A stretch of 64,000 bases of DNA from Falsiroseomonas sp051433195 (GTDB lineage: Bacteria > Pseudomonadota > Alphaproteobacteria > Acetobacterales > Acetobacteraceae): the NCBI RefSeq assembly GCF_051433195.1, contig NZ_JBHMFT010000025.1, positions 1-64,000 of the forward strand, in the 5' to 3' direction. Both the position numbers and the translations under genes were made by a program. Position 1 is the first letter of the stretch, and each line of letters begins with the position of its first letter. The notes under the pieces are model-generated. The model was not told the origin of the DNA. It did no database searches and saw only the letters and a program-made list of their open reading frames with translations. Shown piece by piece: positions 20,191 through 27,850 of this stretch.

Positions 20191-20234
20191 GCATTTTCAA
20201 GTCAGGCGGATACGCCTGACGGCTCGGAAAATGC
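20191..20234. repeat. Nested inverted repeat B1
   Basis: An outer stem GCATTTTC/GAAAATGC encloses an inner stem GTCAGGCG/CGCCTGAC with loop GATA. Its first 31 bases are identical to copy B2 at 36990. It begins two bases past the stop of the small proline-rich gene. Confidence 0.85.
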
Positions 20235-20246
20235 GCCAAATCAACA

Positions 20247-20293
20247 GCTAGGGCCGTTTCACCTGTGCATGGCGCAGGTGAAACGGCCCTAGC
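20247..20293. repeat. Perfect 19-bp inverted repeat
   Basis: Arms 20247-20265 (GCTAGGGCCGTTTCACCTG) and 20275-20293 are exact reverse complements, separated by nine bases. The stem would be very stable, but there is no T-run after it. It lies 12 bases beyond repeat B1, making a double-hairpin intergenic block. Confidence 0.85.
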
Positions 20294-20382
20294 CCGGTCC
20301 CCGTCAAACGCCCTTCAGCCTGCCGCCGACCGGCCACGGCGGCGTTCTCGAGCGCGGAACCTTCGGGGGAAGGGGCACGCAG

Positions 20383-20499
20383 ATGCCGGACCCGGGCACG
20401 GACGACAGGGGCCCGCGCATCCGCGGCGGCCGCATGGGTGGCCGGCCTGGTGAACCCCGGCTGGTCGAAATCGAGGTCGGCGCCATCCGCGGCCGCTGA
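20383..20499 (+). CDS. Possible 38-residue protein
   Basis: Short open frame rich in Gly and Arg, reading MPDPGTDDRGPRIRGGRMG at its start and ending LVEIEVGAIRGR. A purine-rich GGGGGAAGGGG ribosome site lies upstream. The ending looks like ordered protein, but the length and GC-rich composition make chance frames common. It faces the convergent exported protein gene, 14 bases away. Treat as tentative. Confidence 0.3.
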   Translation: MPDPGTDDRGPRIRGGRMGGRPGEPRLVEIEVGAIRGR

Positions 20500-20513
20500 C
20501 CTCCGAAGCCGGA

Positions 20514-20873
20514 TCAGCGCGGCACCAGGCCCGGCGCGCGCCCCGGCGTGCCGGGCGGCGGGATCACCGGCGTGGTGTTCGGCGCCGGGACCGGCACGCT
20601 GCCCTGGATGCCCGGGTCGATGCCCATCGGCGGCCGCACCACGCCCCGCGGCACGCCACCGCCCTCGCGCTCCCCCACGATGTCATTGCCCGTCGGCCCA
20701 CCGCCCGAGCGGTCCGGCCGGCGCTGGTCGTCCTCGGGCCGTGGCCGCTCGGCTTCCGGCGCAGCCTGGCCGCGCGGGTCCGCCGGGACCGCGGTCTGCG
20801 CCAGCGCAGGGCCCGCGGCCAGCGCCGAGACCATCAGCAGGGCCGGGATCATCCTCGCATCCGGCATCATCAT
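20514..20873 (-). CDS. Exported proline-rich hypothetical protein
   Basis: A 119-residue protein with a clear Sec signal peptide (MMMPDARMIPALLMVSALAAGPALAQ). The mature part is rich in Pro, Gly, Arg and Asp, with PNTTPVIPPPGTPGRAPG at the end, and looks disordered. AGGAGG lies six bases before the start. It may belong to the envelope or periplasm. It lies 48 bases downstream of the SH3-domain gene on the same strand and could share its transcript. No known family recognised. Confidence 0.65.
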   Translation of the reverse strand: MMMPDARMIPALLMVSALAAGPALAQTAVPADPRGQAAPEAERPRPEDDQRRPDRSGGGPTGNDIVGEREGGGVPRGVVRPPMGIDPGIQGSVPVPAPNTTPVIPPPGTPGRAPGLVPR

Positions 20874-20921
20874 CGCCTCCTGGCTGTCAGGACTGAACGT
20901 CCGCCAGGCAGGCCCGTTGCC

Positions 20922-21656
20922 TCAGGGCGCCGGGCCCAGCAGGCTGGAATGCGCCCAGCCCAGCGGCGCGCCATCCTCGCCCACCTGCAGCCAGCCACCC
21001 GCCGCCTCGGCATGCACCGTCAGCACCTGGCCGCGCTGCGCCGTCATCAGGATCTCGGCGCTGCCGCTCGGCCCGGCCCGCACCCTTACCGGCGAGATCA
21101 CCGCCACGCGCCCCTGCGCGCCAGGCTCCGCCACCTGCTCCACCACCGGCAGCGCGCTCATCACCTCCGCCGGGACCAACGCCGGTGCCGGCTGGGGCCC
21201 GCGGCAGTAGCGATCCCACGGCCCACCCATCGTCGTGAAGCGCGGCAGGCCCGGCCCGGCTTCCAGGATCACCATGGGGGCACGGGCCTGCGGCGGCGCC
21301 CGGCCGTCCCGCACCGCCACGGCGATGGCGGCCGCATCGGCCCGGTACAGCAGCACGCGCGCGACAACGGGCTGACCCTCCAGCGTGCCGCACACCGCCA
21401 CCTCATCCGGCTGCCCCGCCGCATGCAGCACGACGCCCGACAGATCGGCGGAGGCCCGCGCCTCCCGCAGATGCGCGCGCACCGCCGCCACCGCCCGCGC
21501 TTCCTCCTCCACCGGATGCCCGCTGGCCCCCATCGGCATGGGCGCGGAGGTCGCCTCCCCACCCGGCGCACCGACGCGCCCGCCACCGAATGCGAGCGCG
21601 CCGACCCCGCCGGCAATGACCACCGCCAATACGAAAGCGGCTTTCGGAAACGCCAT
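20922..21656 (-). CDS. Membrane-anchored SH3-like domain protein
   Basis: A 244-residue protein with an N-terminal hydrophobic segment (AAFVLAVVIAGGVGALAFGGG), acting as signal or anchor, and a C-terminal bacterial SH3 domain (about residues 180-240: VRVRAGPSGSAEIL, GQVLTVHAEAAGGWLQVG, LGWAHSSLL). The middle region (about 50-165) has no match I know and includes two cysteines (VCGTLEG, RYCRGPQ). SH3b domains commonly bind peptidoglycan or peptides, so an envelope role is likely. It is followed by the exported proline-rich gene and is divergent from the SDR gene. Confidence 0.7.
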   Translation of the reverse strand: MAFPKAAFVLAVVIAGGVGALAFGGGRVGAPGGEATSAPMPMGASGHPVEEEARAVAAVRAHLREARASADLSGVVLHAAGQPDEVAVCGTLEGQPVVARVLLYRADAAAIAVAVRDGRAPPQARAPMVILEAGPGLPRFTTMGGPWDRYCRGPQPAPALVPAEVMSALPVVEQVAEPGAQGRVAVISPVRVRAGPSGSAEILMTAQRGQVLTVHAEAAGGWLQVGEDGAPLGWAHSSLLGPAP

Positions 21657-21672
21657 GGCAGCCCAATTCCCC

Positions 21673-21710
21673 GTCGCGCAAAGTTTCGTCGCGCATTTGC
21701 TGGTCGCGCA
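21673..21710. repeat. Three direct GTCGCGCA octamers with 15-bp period
   Basis: GTCGCGCA occurs at 21673, 21688 and 21703, each start exactly 15 bases after the last. The array lies in the 194-base gap between the divergent SH3-domain and SDR genes, starting 17 bases upstream of the SH3 gene's start codon. It could be a regulator's array of sites, but the 15-bp spacing could also be a relic of a short tandem repeat. Confidence 0.6.
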
Positions 21711-21850
21711 CCGGATGATGCGCCTGCCTCAACAACGTTCCGCACCGCGGGAAGTTCGCCGACCACGCATCGAATTCCGTACGCCCCTCGGCGCCCGGCG
21801 CCGCGCATGCGAGCCTCCCGCCATCGCGCCGCAGCCAGGAGCCAGCCCGA

Positions 21851-22612
21851 ATGCGTTTCCAGGATCGCAAGGTCGTCATCACCGGCGCCGCCGGCGTCTA
21901 CGGTCGCGAACTCGCCGCCGCCTTCGCCGCCGAGGGCGCCACCCTGTTCCTGACCGACCGCGATCCGGCCGCGCTGCCCGCCCCCGCCGGCCTGCCGCCG
22001 CACCGCCTCACCCTGCACGCCGCCGACCTGGCGCAGGATGCCGCCCTCGATGCGCTCACCGCCGCCGCCCTGGCCGGCGGCGCGCCGCACATCCTCATCA
22101 ACAACGCCGGCATCTACCCCTTCATCCCGCTGATGGAGGTAACGCCCGCCGAATACGACCGCATCCAGTCGATCAACGTCCGCGCGCCCTTCCGCCTGAT
22201 GCAGGGCATCGGCGCCGCGATGGCGCAGGCGGGGCGCGGCGCCATCGTCAATGTCAGCTCCACCGCGGCCGAGGTCATCCGCGGCAACGGCGTGCCCTAC
22301 GGCGCCTCCAAATGCAGCCTGGAATACCTCTCCCGCGCCTTCGCCCTCGAACTCGGCTCGTCCGGCGTCCGCGTGAACTGCGCCCGCCCCGGCTTCGCCG
22401 AGGGCAGCGCGGAGGTCGCCATGCCGGCAGGCTATGCCGAGGCGATCACCGCCCGCGGCCTGCTGCGCCGCGCCATCCGACCCGGTGAATTCGCCGAGGC
22501 GGTCCTGTTCCTGTGTTCCGACGCCGCCGGCTTCATCACCGGCACCGTGCTGGACTCCGCCGGCGGCGGCGCCATCAACCGCCGCGAGGGCGCCTCAACC
22601 CGCAGTCGATGA
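21851..22612 (+). CDS. Short-chain dehydrogenase/reductase
   Basis: Classical SDR of 253 residues, a cytoplasmic NAD(P)-dependent oxidoreductase. The cofactor motif is TGAAGVYG at residue 11; NNAGIY stabilises the sheet; the catalytic Ser is in VNVSSTAA and the Tyr/Lys pair in PYGASK. The C-terminal SDAAGFITGTVLDSAGG block is typical. An acidic residue after strand two (LTDRD) suggests NAD(H) preference. Its 3' end overlaps the convergent kinase gene by 18 bases. The substrate is not predictable. Confidence 0.92.
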   Translation: MRFQDRKVVITGAAGVYGRELAAAFAAEGATLFLTDRDPAALPAPAGLPPHRLTLHAADLAQDAALDALTAAALAGGAPHILINNAGIYPFIPLMEVTPAEYDRIQSINVRAPFRLMQGIGAAMAQAGRGAIVNVSSTAAEVIRGNGVPYGASKCSLEYLSRAFALELGSSGVRVNCARPGFAEGSAEVAMPAGYAEAITARGLLRRAIRPGEFAEAVLFLCSDAAGFITGTVLDSAGGGAINRREGASTRSR

Positions 22613-25039
22613 GGCGTCCGGGACCCGCGCCTTCGGCACTGCCTCCGCGGCCAGCACGCGCGCCACCGGCAGCCTGATGTCGAGTCGCAGCCCCTCGGCC
22701 AGCCAATGCCAGACGGTGCCGCCGCCGAGTTGCGATCGCACCGTGGTATCCACCACCCGCGAGCCGAAGCCGCGCCGTGCCGGCGGCGCGGCCGGCGGCC
22801 CGCCGGTCTCCACCCATTCCAGCAGCAATGCCCCATCCCGCACCCGCCAGGCCACATGCAGCGCCCCGGTCGCGCGCGACAGCGCGCCGTACTTCGTCGC
22901 GTTGGTCGCCAGTTCATGCACGGCCATGGCCAGTGGCTGGATCGCAGAGGCCGCCAGGACCATGGCCGGTCCTTCCAGCACCACGCGCGGGCCGCCGGCC
23001 CCATCGGCGAAGGGCGCCAGCGCGCCCTCCAGCACCCTGCACAGCTCCGTCCCGGCCCAGCTGGTCTCGGAGAGCAGGTCCTGCGCCCGGGCCAGCGCAT
23101 CGATGCGGCCCTCGACCGCCGTGGCAAAGGCTTCCGGTTCCTCCCGCGGCGTCAGCCGCAGCGCCGCCTTCACCACCGCCAGCGCATTCTTGGCGCGATG
23201 GTCCACCTCCCGCAGCAACAGCACCTGGCGCTCCTCCGCCAGCCGCCGCGCCGTCACGTCCACCGCGCCACCCATCAGGCGCACCAGCCCACCCGCATCG
23301 TCGCGCGTCGCGCGCCCCCGGTCCCACAGCCAGGCCCAGCCGCCATCGGCTCGCCGCACCCGGTACTCCAGCGCGAAATCCTCCAGCCCCCGGTCCTGCT
23401 CCAGCTGCCGCACCGTGGCCAGCACGCGCGCGATATCCTCGGGGTGGATGCGCGCGTTCCAGGCCTCGATATCCGGCGGCACCGCAACGCCCAGCAGCGC
23501 CGCGACGCCGGAGGTCCGGTCCACCCGGCCGGTGGTGAAATCCCACTCATAGACGAAGCCGGACATGGCGGCGGAGGCCACCTCGAAGCGCTCCTCGGCA
23601 CGGCGCTGCTGCGTGATGTCGATGTCGATGCCGATCAGCGTCGCCGGCTCGCCGCCCTCGGCCGGGTACAGCCGCGCCCGGCACAGCAGCCACACCACCT
23701 CCCGCTGGCCACCCGGCATCCGCCGGAACACGCGGAAGGTGAGGGACATGCTGCCCTCGGAAAGCGCCGCCGTGGCCGCCAGGCGCAGCTTCTCCCGGTC
23801 CTCCGGGTGCACCTGCGGCAGGAAGGCCTCGAGGTCGCCGATCTCCCCATCCGCGGCCGCGTCCCACCCGAGCAGCCCGTACATCTCCTCCGACCACCGC
23901 AGCCGTCCGCTGCCCGGCTCCCAGGACCAGGATGCCGCGCTGGCCGCCTGCTGCGCCATGCGGAGCAGCCTTTCCCGGTCGCGAAGATCCTGCGTCCGCT
24001 CCTCCACCCGCCGTTCCAGGGCCGCGTTCGCCGCCACCAGCGCCCGCTGCCGCCGCTGCACCGCCAGGGCCAGAAGCGCCAGCAGCAGGGCGGAGGAACC
24101 CGCGAGGGTCGCCTGCGGCAGCACCGCATCCCGCCAGGCCGCCACGATGGTCGCGCGCTGCCGCCCCAAGGCCGCATAGACCGGCCAGTCGCCACCCACC
24201 CGCCGCAGCGCCATCAGCCGCTCGGCGCCGTCGAGGCGCGAGGTCGCGCGCAGCACCGCCCGCTCCGCGCCCTCCGCCATCGGGGCGCGCAGCGGGCTGC
24301 CGGGGCTCAGCCGCGCACCGTCCGGAGCATCGGGAAAGCCTTCCGACCGGGCCAGCAACGCGCCATCCGCCCGCAGCAGCGTCACCACATCCCCCGGCGC
24401 CGCCAGCGCGGCGAGGGAAGGGTTCACCTGTTCAAGATAGACCGAGGCATTGACGATGCCGTCATAGGCTTCCGCCGGCAGCCCGTTGCCGGTCTGGGAC
24501 CGCCGCGCCGTCACCGCGAAATAGGGTCGCCGCGTCGACTGCCCGGTATAGATCTGGCTGACATGCACCCAGGGCGCATCGGGCCCACGCAGCGCCTGGT
24601 TGAAGTCGCGTTGCGCCAGCACCGGGTTGGGCTCCGGCACCGGCAGCAGGTTGCCGGCGACCAGCGGGGCTGCATCGCGGTCAAAGACGAAAAGGTAGAA
24701 CCCGGCTTCGCTCGCCGGCCCACGCTCCGCCGCCAAGTCATTCAGCGCCGCGCTGAACTCCGCCTCGCGCGCCCGGATCGTGGCGTCGTCCAGGCCGGCC
24801 AGCAGGTCGTTCGCGCGGTCCAGCCGCAGCACCTGCGCCTCGAGCAGCCGTCGGGCATATTCCGCCGCCGCATCCGCGGTGCGCGCCACCTCGGCCTCGG
24901 CGCCCTGCCACGCGGCCTCCCAGGCCCGCCAGGCGGAGACGCCCAGCACCAGCAGCGGCGCCAGCACCGCCGCTACCAGCCACCAGCGTGCCGGCGCGGC
25001 CAGCCTGGCTGCCCTGCCATCCCGTCCTGCCGTGGTCAT
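22595..25039 (-). CDS. HWE-family sensor histidine kinase with two PAS domains
   Basis: Membrane sensor kinase (about 814 residues). Layout: TM1 near residues 20-40 (WWLVAAVLAPLLVLGVSAW), a periplasmic sensing domain of about 260 residues, TM2 (GSSALLLALLALAV), a short coiled coil, two PAS domains (the first with WSWEPGSGRLRWSEEM, the second with YEWDFTTGRVDRTSG), then the kinase core. The phospho-acceptor is in REVDHRAKNALAV, with the helix VHELATNATKYGAL and the LLLEWVE tail that mark HWE kinases. The ATG at 25039 is preferred over a TTG further upstream; its ribosome site is weak. No response regulator is adjacent, so its partner lies elsewhere. Confidence 0.9.
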   Translation of the reverse strand: MTTAGRDGRAARLAAPARWWLVAAVLAPLLVLGVSAWRAWEAAWQGAEAEVARTADAAAEYARRLLEAQVLRLDRANDLLAGLDDATIRAREAEFSAALNDLAAERGPASEAGFYLFVFDRDAAPLVAGNLLPVPEPNPVLAQRDFNQALRGPDAPWVHVSQIYTGQSTRRPYFAVTARRSQTGNGLPAEAYDGIVNASVYLEQVNPSLAALAAPGDVVTLLRADGALLARSEGFPDAPDGARLSPGSPLRAPMAEGAERAVLRATSRLDGAERLMALRRVGGDWPVYAALGRQRATIVAAWRDAVLPQATLAGSSALLLALLALAVQRRQRALVAANAALERRVEERTQDLRDRERLLRMAQQAASAASWSWEPGSGRLRWSEEMYGLLGWDAAADGEIGDLEAFLPQVHPEDREKLRLAATAALSEGSMSLTFRVFRRMPGGQREVVWLLCRARLYPAEGGEPATLIGIDIDITQQRRAEERFEVASAAMSGFVYEWDFTTGRVDRTSGVAALLGVAVPPDIEAWNARIHPEDIARVLATVRQLEQDRGLEDFALEYRVRRADGGWAWLWDRGRATRDDAGGLVRLMGGAVDVTARRLAEERQVLLLREVDHRAKNALAVVKAALRLTPREEPEAFATAVEGRIDALARAQDLLSETSWAGTELCRVLEGALAPFADGAGGPRVVLEGPAMVLAASAIQPLAMAVHELATNATKYGALSRATGALHVAWRVRDGALLLEWVETGGPPAAPPARRGFGSRVVDTTVRSQLGGGTVWHWLAEGLRLDIRLPVARVLAAEAVPKARVPDASSTAG

Positions 25040-25180
25040 CGCCCGAGACAGCTGGTCCAAGCCAAGTGCGCCAATCAAGGTTACAAAGTCGTTGGCAGCG
25101 CCTCGCCGGACGCCAGCCTCACGGTCAAGTTACATGACCTGACACCCCGCCGCCACCTGTATGAAAAGAAAGCATCATCA

Positions 25181-25552
25181 ATGGATGAGCCTGTGACGCT
25201 GCACGGTATCCGCAACTGCGACGCGATGAAGCGCGCGCTCGCCTGGCTTGCCGCGCACGGTATCGCCCACCGCTCCCACGACTACCGCCTGCACGGCGTG
25301 CCATCCGCCCTGCTGGAAGGCTGGGTGGACCGGCTCGGCTGGGCCGCGCTGCTGAACCGCGCCGGCACCACCTTCCGCAAGCTGCCCGACGCCGCGCGCC
25401 AGGACCTCGACGCCCCGCGCGCCCTCGCCCTGATGCAGGCCCAGCCGGCCATGATCCGCCGCCCGGTGCTGACCCGCGGCGCGCTGCTCCTGGTCGGCTT
25501 CACCCCCGCCACCTACGCCGAGGCCTTCGCGCCGCCCGCGCCGCCCGCCTGA
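25181..25552 (+). CDS. ArsC/Spx-like protein, YffB type
   Basis: A 123-residue thioredoxin-fold protein of the arsenate-reductase-like family. The single conserved cysteine is in GIRNCDAMKRALAWL, which matches YffB rather than true ArsC or the CxxC Spx proteins. Also visible are the DYRLHGVPSALLEGWVDRLGW block and the IRRPVLTRG loop with the family's conserved R-x-P-V pattern. YffB-type proteins are proposed glutathione-dependent thiol reductases; the physiological substrate is unknown. It is divergent from the sensor kinase gene (141-base gap) and 67 bases ahead of the M20 peptidase gene. Confidence 0.85.
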   Translation: MDEPVTLHGIRNCDAMKRALAWLAAHGIAHRSHDYRLHGVPSALLEGWVDRLGWAALLNRAGTTFRKLPDAARQDLDAPRALALMQAQPAMIRRPVLTRGALLLVGFTPATYAEAFAPPAPPA

Positions 25553-25619
25553 CGCCCCGACGCTTGACGGCACGCGCCACCCCGCGAACCCTGGCGCCAC
25601 ACATCCTGGTGGACCCCCG

Positions 25620-26912
25620 ATGCCAGACCCCGCGCTGCTCGACCGCCTCCGCACCGCCGTCGATGCCGGCTTCGACCAGCAGACCGCCTTCCTGCAGGAC
25701 CTGGTCCGCTTCCCGTCGCTGCGCGGGCGGGAGGCGCCGTTGCAGGACTGGATGGCCCGCCAGCTCGCCCGGCGCGACTATGCGGTGGACCGCTTCAGCC
25801 TGGCGGACGTGCCCGACCACCCCAAGGCCGCCCCCATGGTCGATGCCGACCCCGCCGCCAGCGTCCAGGTCGTGGCAACCCACCGCGCGACGAATCCCAC
25901 CGGCCGCAGCCTGATCCTGCAGGGCCACATCGACGTGGTGCCGGAGGGCCCGCACGAGATGTGGACCCATCCGCCCTATGCCGCGACGATCCGCGACGGC
26001 TGGCTGTACGGCCGCGGCGCGCACGACATGAAGGCGGGCGTCGCCGCCATGGTCTTCGCCATGGACGCGATCCGCGCCGCCGGGCTGGAACCCGCGGCGG
26101 ATGTCTACCTGCAGACGGTGACGGAGGAGGAATCGACCGGCAACGGCGCCCTCGCCACGCTGCTTCGCGGCTACCGCGCCGACGCCGCGCTGATCCCGGA
26201 GCCCACCGGCCATTCCATCACCCGCGCCCAGACCGGCACCATCTGGTTTCGCCTGAAGGTGCGCGGCGTGCCGGTGCACGTGATGGTCGCGCAGGATGGC
26301 AGCAACGCCATCATGTCCGCCTACGCGCTGATCCAGGCGCTGTACGCCCACACCAGGGCGCTGAACGAGGCTGGCCGCGACAACGCCTGGTACGGCGGCC
26401 CCTTGTACGGAGGTCCGGTGCAGGACCCCATCAAGTTCAACCCCGGCATCATCCGCGGCGGCGACTGGGCCTCCTCCACCCCCGCCTGGTGCGAGGTCGA
26501 CTGCCGCATCGGCCTGCTGCCCGGCACCACCCCCGAACAGGCGATGGCGGGCGTGGAGGCCGCGGTGAAGGCGGCGGCCAAGGGCGATGCCTTCCTCGCC
26601 AACAACCCGCCCGAGATCACCTTCCACGGCTTCCAGACCGACCCCTACGTGCTGGAACCCGGCTCCGAGGCCGAGGCCGTGCTCGCCGCCGCCCACGCCG
26701 CGGTGCATGGCGGGGAGATGCCCGCGCGGCTGTCCACCGCCGTCAACGACACCCGCTACTATGGCCTGTACTTCGCCATCCCCGGCCTGTGCTACGGCCC
26801 GAAGGGCGAGATGGCGCATGGCTTCGACGAGCGCACCTCGCTGGCGGATCTCAAGACCTGCACCCTGACCATCGCCGCCTTCATCGCGGACTGGTGCGGC
26901 GTGCGCGGCTGA
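25620..26912 (+). CDS. M20 family metallopeptidase / deacylase (ArgE-DapE type)
   Basis: Cytoplasmic zinc hydrolase (430 residues). Metal site blocks: QGHIDVVPEG (first His and bridging nearby Asp), GRGAHDMKAGVAAM (bridging Asp), VTEEESTGNGALATL (catalytic EE pair) and PEPTGHSITRAQTG. The dimerisation lid (about residues 210-340) contains KVRGVPVHVMVAQDGSNAI. The last ligand His is in GEMAHGFDERTSL. Members deacylate N-acyl amino acids or similar amides; the exact substrate cannot be read. The next gene starts 20 bases after its stop, suggesting co-transcription with the stress protein. Confidence 0.9.
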   Translation: MPDPALLDRLRTAVDAGFDQQTAFLQDLVRFPSLRGREAPLQDWMARQLARRDYAVDRFSLADVPDHPKAAPMVDADPAASVQVVATHRATNPTGRSLILQGHIDVVPEGPHEMWTHPPYAATIRDGWLYGRGAHDMKAGVAAMVFAMDAIRAAGLEPAADVYLQTVTEEESTGNGALATLLRGYRADAALIPEPTGHSITRAQTGTIWFRLKVRGVPVHVMVAQDGSNAIMSAYALIQALYAHTRALNEAGRDNAWYGGPLYGGPVQDPIKFNPGIIRGGDWASSTPAWCEVDCRIGLLPGTTPEQAMAGVEAAVKAAAKGDAFLANNPPEITFHGFQTDPYVLEPGSEAEAVLAAAHAAVHGGEMPARLSTAVNDTRYYGLYFAIPGLCYGPKGEMAHGFDERTSLADLKTCTLTIAAFIADWCGVRG

Positions 26913-26932
26913 CGGAGGATGATGGCGCGCCG

Positions 26933-27820
26933 ATGACAGGCACCGATCTGGCCAAACCCGCCCGCCGCCGGCGCCTGCTGGCGGCGACCGACCTGTCCGC
27001 CCGATCCGACCGCGCGCTCGGCCGCGCCGCCCTGCTGGCCCAGGCCAGCGGCGCCGAACTGATCCTGCTGCACGCCGTCAACGACGACCAGCCCCGCAGC
27101 CTGATCGCCGCCGAGCGGCGGGAGGCGCTGCCGGTGCTGCAGGCGCAGGCCGCGGCGCTGCCCCCGCTCGCCGCCTGCCGCCCGGTGCTGGAGGATGGCG
27201 ACCCCTTCGAGGCCATCCTGCGCATTGCCGAGGCCGAAGCGGTGGACCTCCTCATCCTCGGCGCGCCGCGCCGGCGCCTGCTGCGCGACATCTTCATCGG
27301 CACCACGATGGAACGCGTGCTGCGCCACGGCCACCGCCCGCTCCTGGTGGTGCGGGCACCACCCGCCGCCCCCTATCGCCACCTGCTGGCGGCGGTGGAC
27401 CTGTCCGCCCATGCGGCGCGCGCCTTGCGAGCCGCCGTCGACCTCGGCCTGACGGAGGGTGCCGAACTGACCGTGCTGCACGCCTTCGAGACCCCGGGCA
27501 TGTCGGCCATGGCCATGGCCGATGTGCCCGAGGACGCCGTGGCCGCGCATCGAAGCGCTGCGGCGCGGGAGGCTGCCGCGGCGCTGGAAAGCTTCGTCGA
27601 CGGCCTCGGCCTGCCGCGCCGGCCGGAAACCTGCGTTGTGGCGGGACGCCCGGCCACCGTCATCAAGGAATGGGCCGACCGCCTGCGGCCGGACCTGCTG
27701 GTGCTGGGCACCTCCGGCGCCACCGGACTGCGCCGGGCCGTACTCGGCAGCGTCGCGGCGGAACTGCTGGCGGAGGCGACCTGCGATGCGCTCGTGGTCC
27801 CGCCCGAGGCGCCGGCATGA
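26933..27820 (+). CDS. Tandem universal stress protein (two UspA domains)
   Basis: A 295-residue protein made of two UspA domains. Domain one (about 12-145) begins RRLLAATDLSARSDRAL and ends with ILGAPRRRLLRDIFIGTTMERVLRHGHRPLLVV; the second (about 150-295) begins YRHLLAAVDLSAHAARAL and ends LVLGTSGATGLRRAVLGSVAAELLAEATCDALVV. The G-x(2)-G-x(9)-G-S/T nucleotide loop is present in domain two (GTSGATGLRRAVLGSVA) and altered in domain one (GAPRRRL...), so only one half may bind ATP well. It lies 30 bases upstream of the Kef-type antiporter gene and is probably its operon partner. Confidence 0.9.
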   Translation: MTGTDLAKPARRRRLLAATDLSARSDRALGRAALLAQASGAELILLHAVNDDQPRSLIAAERREALPVLQAQAAALPPLAACRPVLEDGDPFEAILRIAEAEAVDLLILGAPRRRLLRDIFIGTTMERVLRHGHRPLLVVRAPPAAPYRHLLAAVDLSAHAARALRAAVDLGLTEGAELTVLHAFETPGMSAMAMADVPEDAVAAHRSAAAREAAAALESFVDGLGLPRRPETCVVAGRPATVIKEWADRLRPDLLVLGTSGATGLRRAVLGSVAAELLAEATCDALVVPPEAPA

Positions 27821-27850
27821 CCGGACGAGCGGCATAGGGGGGAGCCAGGC

